DNA from: Aquimarina mytili
GTDB lineage: Bacteria; Bacteroidota; Bacteroidia; Flavobacteriales; Flavobacteriaceae
Direction: 5' to 3'
DNA: 64,000 bases
Assembly (NCBI RefSeq): GCF_016735115.1
Contig: NZ_JAERQJ010000001.1
Coordinates: forward strand, 903,501-967,500
The position numbers were made by a program, and so were the translations under genes. This document shows positions 27,140 through 36,574 of the stretch, piece after piece (the first letter of the stretch is position 1; each line of letters begins with the position of its first letter). A model generated the notes under the pieces. It saw only the letters and a program-made list of their open reading frames with translations. It had not been told where the DNA came from and did no database searches.

Positions 27140-27301
27140 TAGAGACAATTCCTTTTTAATTTTAGAAACCGATGTGTGTTTTAAATGTTTGTATTCAAAA
27201 ATCAAACAAGCATATCCTGACTTTTCTAAAGTTGACCATAGGTATCATTACATCAATTTTATATTAATAATCAAAACTTTTTGATAAACGTAATTTCGTT
27301 T

Positions 27302-27943
27302 ATGGAACAGGTAGATATCATAATCGCTGACGAAAGTCATTTTAGTTATGCGCACGAAATATGCGAAGTAATATCTGACTCTGCCAAGGTAAGAGGAACA
27401 GGTATAGCTAAGCGTACTCCAGAATATGTACAAACTAAAATGCAAAATAGAAACGCAATCATCGCGCTAAGCGGTGATAAGTTTGCGGGTTTTTGCTATA
27501 TCGAAGTATGGGGGCATGAGAAATATGTCGCACACTCTGGATTAGTTGTACATCCAGACTATAGAAACCAAGGTTTAGCCAAAAAAATTAAAGAATTTAC
27601 ATTTAATCATTCACTAAAAAAATATCCCAATTCAAAAGTATTTGGAATAACGACCGGACTTGCCGTGATGAAAATTAATTCTGATTTAGGATATAAACCA
27701 GTAACATTTTCTGAATTAACAGATGATCCAAAATTTTGGGCTGGCTGTAAAACATGTACCAATTTTGATATCCTAACCGCTAAAAATCATAAAATGTGCT
27801 TATGCACAGGGATGTTGTATGATCCTGCAATTACGGTTAAGAAAAAAGAAAAGTGGTTTAATAAAAGAGTATTAAAAAGATTAAAAAATATCAAGCAAAC
27901 CATGCTTGCTAATAATAAACAATTATTATTATGGAAAAAGTAG
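27302..27943 (+). CDS. GNAT-family N-acyltransferase heading the arginine operon (candidate N-acylglutamate synthase)
   Basis: A 213-aa protein with a GNAT core: beta-strand H-S-G-L-V-V-H-P-D-Y-R-N-Q-G-L-A (acyl-CoA pyrophosphate loop) at about 85-100. The C-terminal part has an unusual Cys pattern (C-K-T-C, then C-L-C about 14 residues on). The first gene of an arg operon without a classical argA or argJ in view suggests it makes N-acetyl- or N-succinylglutamate; this is inference. I use the ATG at 27302 over a TTG at 27281. It overlaps argG by 13 bp. Confidence 0.8.
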   Translation: MEQVDIIIADESHFSYAHEICEVISDSAKVRGTGIAKRTPEYVQTKMQNRNAIIALSGDKFAGFCYIEVWGHEKYVAHSGLVVHPDYRNQGLAKKIKEFTFNHSLKKYPNSKVFGITTGLAVMKINSDLGYKPVTFSELTDDPKFWAGCKTCTNFDILTAKNHKMCLCTGMLYDPAITVKKKEKWFNKRVLKRLKNIKQTMLANNKQLLLWKK

Positions 27944-29121
27944 TATTGGCATATAGTGGAGGTTTAGATACTTCGTATTGCGTAAAATACCTTATTCATG
28001 AACTGAACCTTGAAGTACATACCATTTTGGTAAATACCGGAGGATTTTCGGATAAAGAATTAGAAGAAACAGAAAAGAGAGCGTATGAACTTGGTAGTGC
28101 AGACCATGTAAACAAGACAATATTAAATGATTTTTATAACAAGGCAATAAAGTATTTAATATTTGGAAATGTTTTGAAAAACAATACCTATCCTCTTTCT
28201 GTTAGTGCCGAAAGAATTTTTCAGGCTATAGAAGTTATTAATTATGCTAAAAAAGTAGGAGCAAAGTACATTGCCCATGGTAGCACAGGTGCAGGAAATG
28301 ATCAAATACGGTTTGATGTAATTTTTCAAACACTAGCCCCGGAAATTGAGATTATTACTCCGATTAGAGATCTAAAACTTTCTCGTCAGGAAGAAGTTGA
28401 GTACTTAAAAAGTCACGGTGTACATTATAGTTGGGAAAAGGCTCAGTATTCTATCAACAAAGGAATATGGGGAACCAGTGTTGGAGGAAAAGAAACACTA
28501 ACCTCACATAGTGCATTGCCAGACGATGCATATCCAAGTCAGCTACAAAAAAAGAATGAAGAATCCGTGATTCTAAATTTTGAAAAAGGAGAATTAATAG
28601 GATTAGATGGGATTAAGGATACTCCTGTGAATAATATTCAGAAGTTAGAGGAATTGGCCAGTGCATTTGCAATAGGTAGAGATATACATGTGGGAGATAC
28701 TATTATTGGTATCAAAGGTAGAGTAGGATTTGAGGCAGCAGCTCCTATGGTGATTATTAAAGCACATCATTTATTAGAAAAACATGTGTTGACCAAATGG
28801 CAGCAATATTGGAAAGAACAATTAGCTAATTGGTACGGCATGCTATTGCATGAAGGAAATTACCTTGATCCGGTTATGAGGAATATTGAAATGTTTATGG
28901 AAGATTCTCAAAAATCAGTTACTGGAGATGTCAAAGTTAAATTGAAACCCTATCATTTTAGTTTAGAAGGTATAGAATCAGATTTTGATATGATGAAGTC
29001 AGATTTTGGTCAGTATGGAGAAATGAATAACTCATGGACATCAGATGATGCAAAGGGTTTTATCAAAATCTACGGAAATGCAAATAAAATATATCATAAC
29101 GTAAATCAGAGCGAATCATGA
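27931..29121 (+). CDS. argG: Argininosuccinate synthase
   Basis: Joins citrulline and aspartate with ATP. It begins with the N-type ATP pyrophosphatase loop L-A-Y-S-G-G-L-D-T-S (residues 6-15), followed by A-H-G-S-T-G-A-G-N-D-Q-I-R near 112. The length of 396 aa fits the family. It overlaps the GNAT gene at its start and argC by four bases (ATGA) at its end, so translation is coupled. Confidence 0.96.
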   Translation: MEKVVLAYSGGLDTSYCVKYLIHELNLEVHTILVNTGGFSDKELEETEKRAYELGSADHVNKTILNDFYNKAIKYLIFGNVLKNNTYPLSVSAERIFQAIEVINYAKKVGAKYIAHGSTGAGNDQIRFDVIFQTLAPEIEIITPIRDLKLSRQEEVEYLKSHGVHYSWEKAQYSINKGIWGTSVGGKETLTSHSALPDDAYPSQLQKKNEESVILNFEKGELIGLDGIKDTPVNNIQKLEELASAFAIGRDIHVGDTIIGIKGRVGFEAAAPMVIIKAHHLLEKHVLTKWQQYWKEQLANWYGMLLHEGNYLDPVMRNIEMFMEDSQKSVTGDVKVKLKPYHFSLEGIESDFDMMKSDFGQYGEMNNSWTSDDAKGFIKIYGNANKIYHNVNQSES

Positions 29122-30095
29122 TTAAAGTTGGAATTATAGGAGGATCAGGATATACTGCCGGAGAATTATTAAGATTGCTCGTGCATCATCCTAATGTAAC
29201 ATTAGATTTTGTATATAGTACTACCAATGCAGGAGTTTCAATCTATAAACAGCATACAGATTTAATAGGAGAAACTAATCTTAAGTTTACAAATACAATT
29301 AATCCAGAAGTGGATGTCCTTTTTTTATGTCTTGGTCATGGTCGTTCAAGATCATTTCTGGAAACCAATACATTTTCTAAAGATACTAAAGTAATAGATT
29401 TAGGTAATGATTTTAGATTAAATGCTGATCATAAGTTCTTAGATAGAGATTTTGTATACGGATTACCAGAATTACAAAAAGAAAAGATTAAAACGGCTAA
29501 TAATATTGCTAATCCAGGATGTTTTGCGACAGCAATTCAATTGGGATTATTACCACTGACTGCGGAAAACAAATTGAAGAACCCTGTACATATTAATGCA
29601 ACGACCGGAAGCACAGGAGCAGGGGTTATGCCAGGAGGAACTACACATTTTAGCTGGAGAGATAATAATTTTTCTAGTTATAAAGTATTTACACATCAAC
29701 ACTTAGGAGAGATAGAACAAAGCCTAAAACAAGTGCAAAATGATTTTGAAGCACCTCTTTTTTTTATTCCCAATAGAGGAAACTTTAGTAAAGGGATTTA
29801 CGCAACGATGTATACTAAATATGATGGTGATGTAGAAGAAGCTAAAGCGCTATATAAAAAGTTTTATGCCGATGCAGAATTTACTGTAGTCTCAGATGAA
29901 GAAATTCACCTAAAACAAGTAGTTAATACCAATAAATGCATTCTTCATATTAGTAAAAAAAATGGAATGTTATTGATTACATCGGTCATAGATAATTTGA
30001 TTAAAGGAGCTTCAGGACAGGCGATTCATAATATGAATCTCATGTTTGGTTACAAAGGGAAAACAGGTTTAGAATTAAAAGCAAGCGCCTTCTGA
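29118..30095 (+). CDS. argC: N-acetyl-gamma-glutamyl-phosphate reductase
   Basis: NADPH-dependent reduction of N-acylglutamyl phosphate to the semialdehyde. The N-terminal G-G-S-G-Y-T-A-G-E-L-L-R (residues 8-19) is the cofactor loop, and the catalytic cysteine is in I-A-N-P-G-C-F-A-T near 135. The 325-aa length is normal. Its ATG overlaps the argG stop. Confidence 0.95.
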   Translation: MIKVGIIGGSGYTAGELLRLLVHHPNVTLDFVYSTTNAGVSIYKQHTDLIGETNLKFTNTINPEVDVLFLCLGHGRSRSFLETNTFSKDTKVIDLGNDFRLNADHKFLDRDFVYGLPELQKEKIKTANNIANPGCFATAIQLGLLPLTAENKLKNPVHINATTGSTGAGVMPGGTTHFSWRDNNFSSYKVFTHQHLGEIEQSLKQVQNDFEAPLFFIPNRGNFSKGIYATMYTKYDGDVEEAKALYKKFYADAEFTVVSDEEIHLKQVVNTNKCILHISKKNGMLLITSVIDNLIKGASGQAIHNMNLMFGYKGKTGLELKASAF

Positions 30096-30188
30096 TTCAG
30101 TTCTTAAGAGATGATCGAGGATCAGGTTACATTCCCAAGAGAATAAGAAGTAAATACAGATTGCTTAGAAGTAATACAATGAAACAAA

Positions 30189-30983
30189 ATGAATAAAATA
30201 ACAATCATAGGAGGAGGAAATCTTGGAAAATCTATCATATCAGGTTTAGCGAGTAGTGAATTATTTGAAGCCAAGAATATAACGGTAGTAGATAAATCCA
30301 AGTATAACCTTAAAGAAGTTGAAGAAAAACTTGGAGTGTCAACATCACAAGATATTATAACTTCAATACAAGGAATTAAATGGGTGATTCTTTGTGTGCA
30401 ACCAAGACAATTAGATGCCGTTTTACGAGAGATTAAAGATGTCGTTACAAGTGATCAGATTTTAATTTCTACGGTTACAGGAACTTCATTAGCCGAAATC
30501 AATGAGGTTGTTCCAAATAATAAGGTAATTAGAGTAATGCCTAATACAGGTGCAGCAAAGAAACTATCGATGACATGTATTTCAGCAAATGATGATGTCA
30601 AAGAAGAATTAGTATTTGTAGAAAAAATGTTTAATACTATTGGAGAAACATTGGTGATTGAAGAACGTTTGATGCAGGCTGCTACGGTTTTGGGAGCTAG
30701 CGGAATTGCTTTCTTTTTAAGATTTTTAAGAGCAATGATACAAGGTGGGATACAAATGGGATTTCACCCTCACGAAGCTCAAATTATAGCAGTACAAACC
30801 GCTATTGGTGCTGCCACTTTGGTTGCAGAAAACGGAACCCATCCAGAGCGTGAAATAGATAAAGTAACGACTCCACAAGGATGCACAATTGAAGGCTTAA
30901 ATGAAATGGAACATCAGGGATTAAGTTCTTCGGTAATTAAAGGAGTAATGGCTTCTTATGAAAAAATAAATACAATAAAGTAG
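30189..30983 (+). CDS. proC: Pyrroline-5-carboxylate reductase
   Basis: Reduces pyrroline-5-carboxylate to proline with NAD(P)H. A Rossmann motif I-I-G-G-G-N-L-G-K-S lies at the start, and the C-terminal dimer domain carries the family signature region G-A-S-G-I-A-F-F-L-R and D-K-V-T-T-P-Q-G-C-T. Placement inside an arginine operon (93 bp after argC, 72 bp before argD) links proline and arginine synthesis; P5C can arise from ornithine or glutamate semialdehyde. Confidence 0.93.
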   Translation: MNKITIIGGGNLGKSIISGLASSELFEAKNITVVDKSKYNLKEVEEKLGVSTSQDIITSIQGIKWVILCVQPRQLDAVLREIKDVVTSDQILISTVTGTSLAEINEVVPNNKVIRVMPNTGAAKKLSMTCISANDDVKEELVFVEKMFNTIGETLVIEERLMQAATVLGASGIAFFLRFLRAMIQGGIQMGFHPHEAQIIAVQTAIGAATLVAENGTHPEREIDKVTTPQGCTIEGLNEMEHQGLSSSVIKGVMASYEKINTIK

Positions 30984-31055
30984 TTGATAGTTTTTAGATG
31001 GAAATTGTAAAAACTAACAACAATAAACTATTAACCAATAACGAATTATAAAGAA

Positions 31056-32204
31056 ATGAAACTATTCGACGTATATCCATTGTATGATGTAGAGCCCGTT
31101 AATGCTTATGGTAGCATTGTGATTGACAAGAACGATACCGAGTATTTAGATTTGTATGGAGGACATGCCGTTATTTCGATAGGTCATTCGCATCCTCATT
31201 ATGTCAAAAAAATAAAAGAACAAGTTGAAAAGATTGGTTTTTATTCTAATGCAGTTCAAAATAGCTTACAATCAAAATTAGCGGATAAATTAGGAAAACT
31301 ATCCGGTTACGACAATTATCAATTATTCTTATGTAATTCTGGTGCTGAAGCAAACGAAAATGCATTAAAACTTGCTTCTTTCTTTACAGGAAAAACACGA
31401 ATCGTAGCATTTAATAATGGATTTCATGGCAGAACATCGGCAGCGGTTGCTGCAACAGATAATGCCAAAATTAATGCGCCATTAAATAAACAACAAGACG
31501 TTACCTTTTTACCATTAAATCAGATCGAATTGGTAGAAACAGAATTAAAAAAAGGAGATGTTTGCGCGGTAATTATAGAACCTATTCAAGGTGTAGGAGG
31601 CTTAAATGAAGGAAGTACAGAGTTTTTTACATCCTTAGAAAGATTGTGTAATGAACTTGGTGTGGTTTTGATTTTAGATGAAGTACAATCTGGATATGGA
31701 AGAAGCGGAAAATTCTTCGCTCATCAGTTTCACAGTATTACGCCTGATATCATTTCTATAGCTAAAGGGATGGGTAATGGCTTTCCTGTTGGAGGTATCT
31801 TGATTGCTCCTCATATTGAACCAAACTATGGAATGTTGGGTACTACATTTGGAGGTAATCATTTAGCGTGTGCTGCGGCATTAGCAGTTCTCGAAGTCAT
31901 CGAAACCGAAAAACTAATAGATAATGCAAGAGTACTAGGAGATTATTTTTCGGCTTTAGTGAGTGATCTCCCGGGAGTTCGAAAAGTAAAAGGTAAAGGA
32001 CTTATGTTGGGATTAGAATTTGATTTTGAAGTGAGTGAATTGAGAAAGAAACTGATCTATGACAAGCATATTTTTACAGGAGGGGCGATGAATAAAAATG
32101 TATTGAGAATTCTTCCTCCATTAACCATAGGAAAAAGAGAAATAGATCTATTTATAAAGGCTTTGCAAGAAGTGTTGGTCATAGAGAAAAGTGTAATTGT
32201 TTGA
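31056..32204 (+). CDS. argD: Acetylornithine/succinylornithine aminotransferase
   Basis: PLP class III aminotransferase, 382 aa. It shows N-S-G-A-E-A-N-E-N-A (phosphate and ring contacts, near 95), L-I-L-D-E-V-Q-S-G-Y-G-R-S-G near 205, and the PLP lysine in S-I-A-K-G-M-G-N-G-F-P-V-G near 232. It makes N-acylornithine from the argC product. It lies in the middle of the arg operon, 27 bp before argF'. Confidence 0.95.
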   Translation: MKLFDVYPLYDVEPVNAYGSIVIDKNDTEYLDLYGGHAVISIGHSHPHYVKKIKEQVEKIGFYSNAVQNSLQSKLADKLGKLSGYDNYQLFLCNSGAEANENALKLASFFTGKTRIVAFNNGFHGRTSAAVAATDNAKINAPLNKQQDVTFLPLNQIELVETELKKGDVCAVIIEPIQGVGGLNEGSTEFFTSLERLCNELGVVLILDEVQSGYGRSGKFFAHQFHSITPDIISIAKGMGNGFPVGGILIAPHIEPNYGMLGTTFGGNHLACAAALAVLEVIETEKLIDNARVLGDYFSALVSDLPGVRKVKGKGLMLGLEFDFEVSELRKKLIYDKHIFTGGAMNKNVLRILPPLTIGKREIDLFIKALQEVLVIEKSVIV

Positions 32205-32231
32205 TAATATTAAGCATTAAGAAAACGTACA

Positions 32232-33182
32232 ATGAAGAATTATTTTTCTATACAAGATATTGATTCACTCGATCATTGGGTTGATGAGGCTATCAAGATA
32301 AAGAAAGCACCCCTTTCTGATAAGGTATTAGGTGTTAATAAGACTATTGGTTTACTATTTTTTAATCCAAGTCTTCGTACACGTTTAAGTACTCAAAAAG
32401 CTGCACTAAACCTTGGTATGAATGTAATTGTAATGAATTTTACAAAAGAAGGATGGTCTCTAGAATATGAAGATGGTACTGTAATGGATCAAGGTAATTC
32501 TGAACATGTTAAAGAAGCGGCTCAAGTTGTTTCTCAATATTGCGATGTAATAGCAATACGGGCTTTTGCTAAACTCGAAAATAAAGATGAAGATTATAGC
32601 GAAAAGGTACTAAAGGGATTTATAAAATATGCCACAATCCCGGTGGTTAATATGGAGAGTGCCACGGGACATCCATTACAGGCATTAGCAGATGCAATTA
32701 CGATAACAGAATACAAAAAGAAAGATAAACCTAAAGTTGTACTATCATGGGCACCGCATCCAAAAGCTTTACCGCAGGCAGTTGCAAATTCATTTGTAGA
32801 AATGATGCAACAAATGGACGCGCATTTTGTAATTACCCACCCTGTGGGATTTGAGTTAGCCAGTCAGATTACTAAACAGGTGCCCATTGATTACAACCAG
32901 GAAAGTGCATTTAAGGATGCAGACTTCATTTATGTAAAAAATTGGAGTTCATATACCGATTATGGTAAAGTGTTGAGTGCAGATGATTCCTGGAAAATTA
33001 CGGAAGACAAAATGAAGTTAACCAATCAAGCTAAGTTTATGCATTGTTTACCAGTAAGACGTAATGTTGTAGTTGATGATGTTGTGTTAGATGGTCAAAA
33101 TTCAATTATTGTTGAACAAGCAAATAATAGAACATATGCTGCACAATTAGTGTTAAAAAAAATCCTGAAAAACGAAAAATGA
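32232..33182 (+). CDS. argF': N-acylornithine carbamoyltransferase (ArgF' type)
   Basis: A transcarbamylase of 316 aa with the carbamoyl-phosphate loop F-N-P-S-L-R-T-R-L-S (residues 44-53) in place of the S-T-R-T of ordinary ornithine transcarbamylases, and H-C-L-P-V-R-R near the end. The usual ornithine-binding S-M-G loop is not evident. W75 matches the position I recall for N-acylornithine enzymes such as the Bacteroides fragilis succinylornithine and Xanthomonas acetylornithine enzymes. Whether the acyl group is acetyl or succinyl cannot be decided here. Confidence 0.88.
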   Translation: MKNYFSIQDIDSLDHWVDEAIKIKKAPLSDKVLGVNKTIGLLFFNPSLRTRLSTQKAALNLGMNVIVMNFTKEGWSLEYEDGTVMDQGNSEHVKEAAQVVSQYCDVIAIRAFAKLENKDEDYSEKVLKGFIKYATIPVVNMESATGHPLQALADAITITEYKKKDKPKVVLSWAPHPKALPQAVANSFVEMMQQMDAHFVITHPVGFELASQITKQVPIDYNQESAFKDADFIYVKNWSSYTDYGKVLSADDSWKITEDKMKLTNQAKFMHCLPVRRNVVVDDVVLDGQNSIIVEQANNRTYAAQLVLKKILKNEK

Positions 33183-33964
33183 TGAAAAAGCAAAAATTAT
33201 TTGTCGCTAAAATTGGTGGTAACATCATAGAGGATCAAGAGGCTTTAGATTCTTTTTTAAAAGATTTTTCTAAAGTTGAAGGAGCGAAAATATTAGTACA
33301 TGGGGGAGGGAAATCGGCTACTAATTTGGCTTCAAAATTAAATATTAAAACAGAAATGATCGATGGAAGAAGAATTACATCGGCAGAAAATCTGGATATT
33401 GTGGTAATGACCTATGCCGGATTATTAAATAAAACAATTGTTTCTGGATTACAAAAAAATAACTGTAATGCTATAGGGCTAACTGGAGCAGATGCTAATG
33501 TGATTTTAGCTAAAAAAAGAGAACCTAAGTTTATTGATTATGGGTATGTGGGAGATGTAATTAAAGTAAACGATAATGTAATCAATAACTTTTTACAATT
33601 GGGTATTACTCCTGTGTTTTGTGCAGTTACTCATGATGGTGATGGGCAGTTATTTAATACCAATGCCGATACCATAGCATCCGAAATTGCCTCTGCAATG
33701 GGGAATCACTTTGAGGTTTCATTATTTTACTGTTTTGAACTTAAAGGTGTTTTAGAAAATATCGAAGATAAGGATTCGGTAATAGAACATATTAATTTGG
33801 AAACATATTCAAAACTTAGAGATACTGAAGTCATCGCTGATGGAATGTTACCTAAGCTGCAAAATTGCTTTGAAGCATTACATAAAAATGTAAACAAAGT
33901 GCATATTGCTAATGCAGAATTTATAAGAGATAATAATATTAAACATACGACCTTGAGTCTTTAA
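33179..33964 (+). CDS. argB: Acetylglutamate kinase (N-acylglutamate kinase)
   Basis: Amino-acid kinase family, 261 aa: K-I-G-G-N-I (residues 11-16) and V-H-G-G-G-K-S-A-T bind ATP and substrate, with F-N-T-N-A-D-T-I-A-S-E near 158 in the ATP domain. It phosphorylates N-acylglutamate, the second step of the pathway. Its ATG overlaps the argF' stop by four bases. Confidence 0.94.
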   Translation: MMKKQKLFVAKIGGNIIEDQEALDSFLKDFSKVEGAKILVHGGGKSATNLASKLNIKTEMIDGRRITSAENLDIVVMTYAGLLNKTIVSGLQKNNCNAIGLTGADANVILAKKREPKFIDYGYVGDVIKVNDNVINNFLQLGITPVFCAVTHDGDGQLFNTNADTIASEIASAMGNHFEVSLFYCFELKGVLENIEDKDSVIEHINLETYSKLRDTEVIADGMLPKLQNCFEALHKNVNKVHIANAEFIRDNNIKHTTLSL

Positions 33965-33967
33965 ACA

Positions 33968-35035
33968 ATGACACAAAAAGAATTAACAGATCAGGCCATA
34001 TTGCTTTTGCATAAGCTTATAGAAACACCTTCCTTTTCTGCCGAAGAGGATAATACTGCATTACTAATAGAGCAATGGTTTACAAGTCATAATATACCTT
34101 TTGAGAGAGAGAATAATAATATCTGGGCATATAATAAATTTTTTGATCAACAGAAACCAACGATTCTATTAAACTCGCATCATGATACTGTGAAACCAAA
34201 TGGGAATTATACAAATGATCCATTTAATGCTTTTGTAAATGACGGGAAACTTTACGGTTTAGGAAGCAATGATGCCGGAGGGTGTTTAGTTTCTTTAATT
34301 GCAACATTTACGTATTTCTATAATCAAAAAGATTTAGACTATAATATTGTAATAGTGGCATCTGCAGAAGAAGAAAGTAGTGGGCCTTTGGGGTTAAAAA
34401 GTGTGCTCAAATACCTGAAAAATGTAGAATTTGGGGTGGTGGGCGAACCAACGTTAATGCAATTAGCTATTGCCGAAAAGGGATTATTAGTATTGGACGT
34501 ATCCATACAAGGTACAGCAAGTCATGCTGCACATCCAAATGATGATAATTCAATTTATAATGCAATTGATATCATACAATGGTTTCAAGGATATGAGTTT
34601 GAGAAAGAATCAGAAGCCCTTGGGAAAGTAAAAATGACCGTAACACAAGTAAATGCAGGGAATCAACATAATGTAGTACCATCTCATTGTGATTTAGTGG
34701 TTGACATAAGAGTAAATGATGAATATCAAAATGAAGAGATTTTAGATATTGTAAAACAAGCAATGCCGGGCAATGTCAAAATAAAACCCAGATCTCTGGA
34801 TTTAGGATCCTCGTCAATACCAAAGGATCATCCAATTGTAAAATCCGGTATAGCATTGGGTAGAACAACGTATGGATCACCAACGCTATCAGATCAATCT
34901 GTTTTGAGTTGTCCATCTCTAAAATTAGGGCCAGGCGATTCTACCAGATCACATTCTGCTGATGAGTTTATTTATATTCATGAAATAGAAGAAGGAATAG
35001 CATTGTATATAAAGATTTTGGAAGGTATATTATAA
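33968..35035 (+). CDS. argE: Acetylornithine deacetylase-type M20 peptidase
   Basis: A 355-aa M20 metallohydrolase. Zinc ligands are visible in N-S-H-H-D-T-V near 66, G-S-N-D-A-G-G near 94, and A-E-E-E-S near 128. A dimerisation domain follows (S-H-A-A-H-P), then the C-terminal G-P-G-D-S-T-R-S-H-S-A-D-E motif. It starts three bases after argB and would remove the acyl group after carbamoylation, giving citrulline if argF' acts on N-acylornithine. Confidence 0.92.
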   Translation: MTQKELTDQAILLLHKLIETPSFSAEEDNTALLIEQWFTSHNIPFERENNNIWAYNKFFDQQKPTILLNSHHDTVKPNGNYTNDPFNAFVNDGKLYGLGSNDAGGCLVSLIATFTYFYNQKDLDYNIVIVASAEEESSGPLGLKSVLKYLKNVEFGVVGEPTLMQLAIAEKGLLVLDVSIQGTASHAAHPNDDNSIYNAIDIIQWFQGYEFEKESEALGKVKMTVTQVNAGNQHNVVPSHCDLVVDIRVNDEYQNEEILDIVKQAMPGNVKIKPRSLDLGSSSIPKDHPIVKSGIALGRTTYGSPTLSDQSVLSCPSLKLGPGDSTRSHSADEFIYIHEIEEGIALYIKILEGIL

Positions 35036-35053
35036 GAAATATAAAATATGATC

Positions 35054-35073
35054 ATTCCGGTCAATACCGGAAT
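35054..35073. other. Short intergenic hairpin between argE and argH
   Basis: ATTCCGGT (35054-35061) and ACCGGAAT (35066-35073) form a perfect 8-bp stem with a 4-nt loop, 18 bp after the argE stop and 21 bp before argH. It has no T-run, so it is not a terminator; an mRNA processing or stability element is possible. Confidence 0.5.
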
Positions 35074-35094
35074 TAATTGATAAAGATTAAGATA

Positions 35095-36372
35095 ATGAAA
35101 CTCTGGGATAAAGGATTACCAACAGATCAAAAGATAGATATGTTTACTGTAGGTAATGACAGACAGTTAGATTTGGTGATTGCCAAATACGATATACAGG
35201 CAACTTTGGCTCATGCCAAGATGTTGCATAGTATCGATTTACTTTCTGATGATGAAATTTTAAATATAGAAAAAGAATTGAATAGCTTATCTATCGAGAT
35301 TGAAGCGGGTACATTTGTTATTGAAAACCAGTTTGAAGACGTGCACTCTAAAATAGAATTCGAACTTACCAAAAGAATTGGTGAAGCAGGTAAAAAAATT
35401 CACACCGCTAGATCTCGAAACGATCAGGTCCTTGTTGCCATGCATTTATATCTTAAGGATGAATTATTACAAATTAAATCTCTAATTAAAGAATTATCTA
35501 GCAATCTGCTACTTTCTGCAGAACAATATAAAGAAACGCTTTTACCAGGGTACACCCATTTACAAATCGCAATGCCATCTTCATTTGGTTTGTGGTTTTC
35601 GGCTTATGCAGAGAGCTTTGTAGACGATTTATATTTTATAAATGCAGCATTAAAAGTTGTAGATCAAAACCCTTTAGGAAGTGCTGCGGGTTATGGTAGT
35701 TCGTTTCCGATTGATAGAGAGTTTACAACAAAAGAATTAGGATTCGAAACATTAAAATATAATGTTGTAGCTGCTCAGATGAGTAGAGGCAAATCTGAAA
35801 AATCTACAGCATTTGCAATGAGTAGTGTGGCAGGAACACTTTCTAAACTAGCAATGGATGTTTGTTTATACATGAGTCAAAATTTTAATTTTATAAGTAT
35901 ACCAGCGGAGTTTACTACAGGATCAAGTATTATGCCTCATAAAAAAAATCCAGATGTATTCGAATTGATTAGAGGAAAATGCAATAAAATACAAGTATTA
36001 CCTTATGAGTTAACGTTGTTAACCAATAATTTACCAAGCGGATATCATAGAGATTTACAGTTACTTAAAGAAGGAATCATACCTGCAATTCAGGATTTGA
36101 AAGCGTCTTTAGAAATGACAATATATGCCTTAAAAAATGTGACTGTAAACCAAAATATTCTAGACGATAATAAATATGATTATCTATTCAGTGTTGATAC
36201 ACTTAATGAGTTGGTAATGAAGGGGATGTCGTTTAGAGATGCTTACATAAAAATAGGACTCGATATAGAAAATGGAAAGTATAAACCCGAAAAAAATACA
36301 AAACATAGTCATATAGGTAGTATCAATAATTTATGTCTTGAAAATATCAAAGAGAAACTAAAGCAAGTTTAA
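35095..36372 (+). CDS. argH: Argininosuccinate lyase
   Basis: Last step of arginine synthesis: argininosuccinate to arginine and fumarate. The superfamily signature G-S-S-I-M-P-H-K-K-N-P-D is at about 276-287, with H-T-A-R-S-R-N-D-Q near 102 and T-H-L-Q near 153. I start at the ATG at 35095 (M-K-L-W-D-K-G, the usual beginning); a TTG at 35077 adds only six residues. It is the last gene of the operon. Confidence 0.95.
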   Translation: MKLWDKGLPTDQKIDMFTVGNDRQLDLVIAKYDIQATLAHAKMLHSIDLLSDDEILNIEKELNSLSIEIEAGTFVIENQFEDVHSKIEFELTKRIGEAGKKIHTARSRNDQVLVAMHLYLKDELLQIKSLIKELSSNLLLSAEQYKETLLPGYTHLQIAMPSSFGLWFSAYAESFVDDLYFINAALKVVDQNPLGSAAGYGSSFPIDREFTTKELGFETLKYNVVAAQMSRGKSEKSTAFAMSSVAGTLSKLAMDVCLYMSQNFNFISIPAEFTTGSSIMPHKKNPDVFELIRGKCNKIQVLPYELTLLTNNLPSGYHRDLQLLKEGIIPAIQDLKASLEMTIYALKNVTVNQNILDDNKYDYLFSVDTLNELVMKGMSFRDAYIKIGLDIENGKYKPEKNTKHSHIGSINNLCLENIKEKLKQV

Positions 36373-36417
36373 TTGAGTGTAAGTTGAGTTAGTTTAATTT
36401 TTTTAGCTTTAGTCTAG

Positions 36418-36448
36418 ACCCCCAGAGGAGTAGTTAACCTGTGGGGGT
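36418..36448 (+). terminator. Terminator of the arginine operon
   Basis: ACCCCCAGAGG (36418-36428) pairs with CCTGTGGGGGT (36438-36448) with a single G-G mismatch. The downstream T content is modest (TGCTTATATACTATTG), so termination may be incomplete. It lies 46 bp after argH. Confidence 0.65.
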
Positions 36449-36574
36449 TGCTTATATACTATTGTTTTATCTCATAGATCTTTAAAATATTTAAGTTTTC
36501 AGTAAATCACCTCATAGTATTTAAATCTCAATTATCGAGTAAAAGAATTATATTTAATGATAAAGAACTTAGAA

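Noticed and set aside
26941..27140. tmRNA or known riboswitch
   Set aside because: The GGGGCTACGG text recalls a structured RNA start, but there is no CCA end or acceptor stem and no known riboswitch core; an Arg-codon leader explains the conserved-looking parts better.
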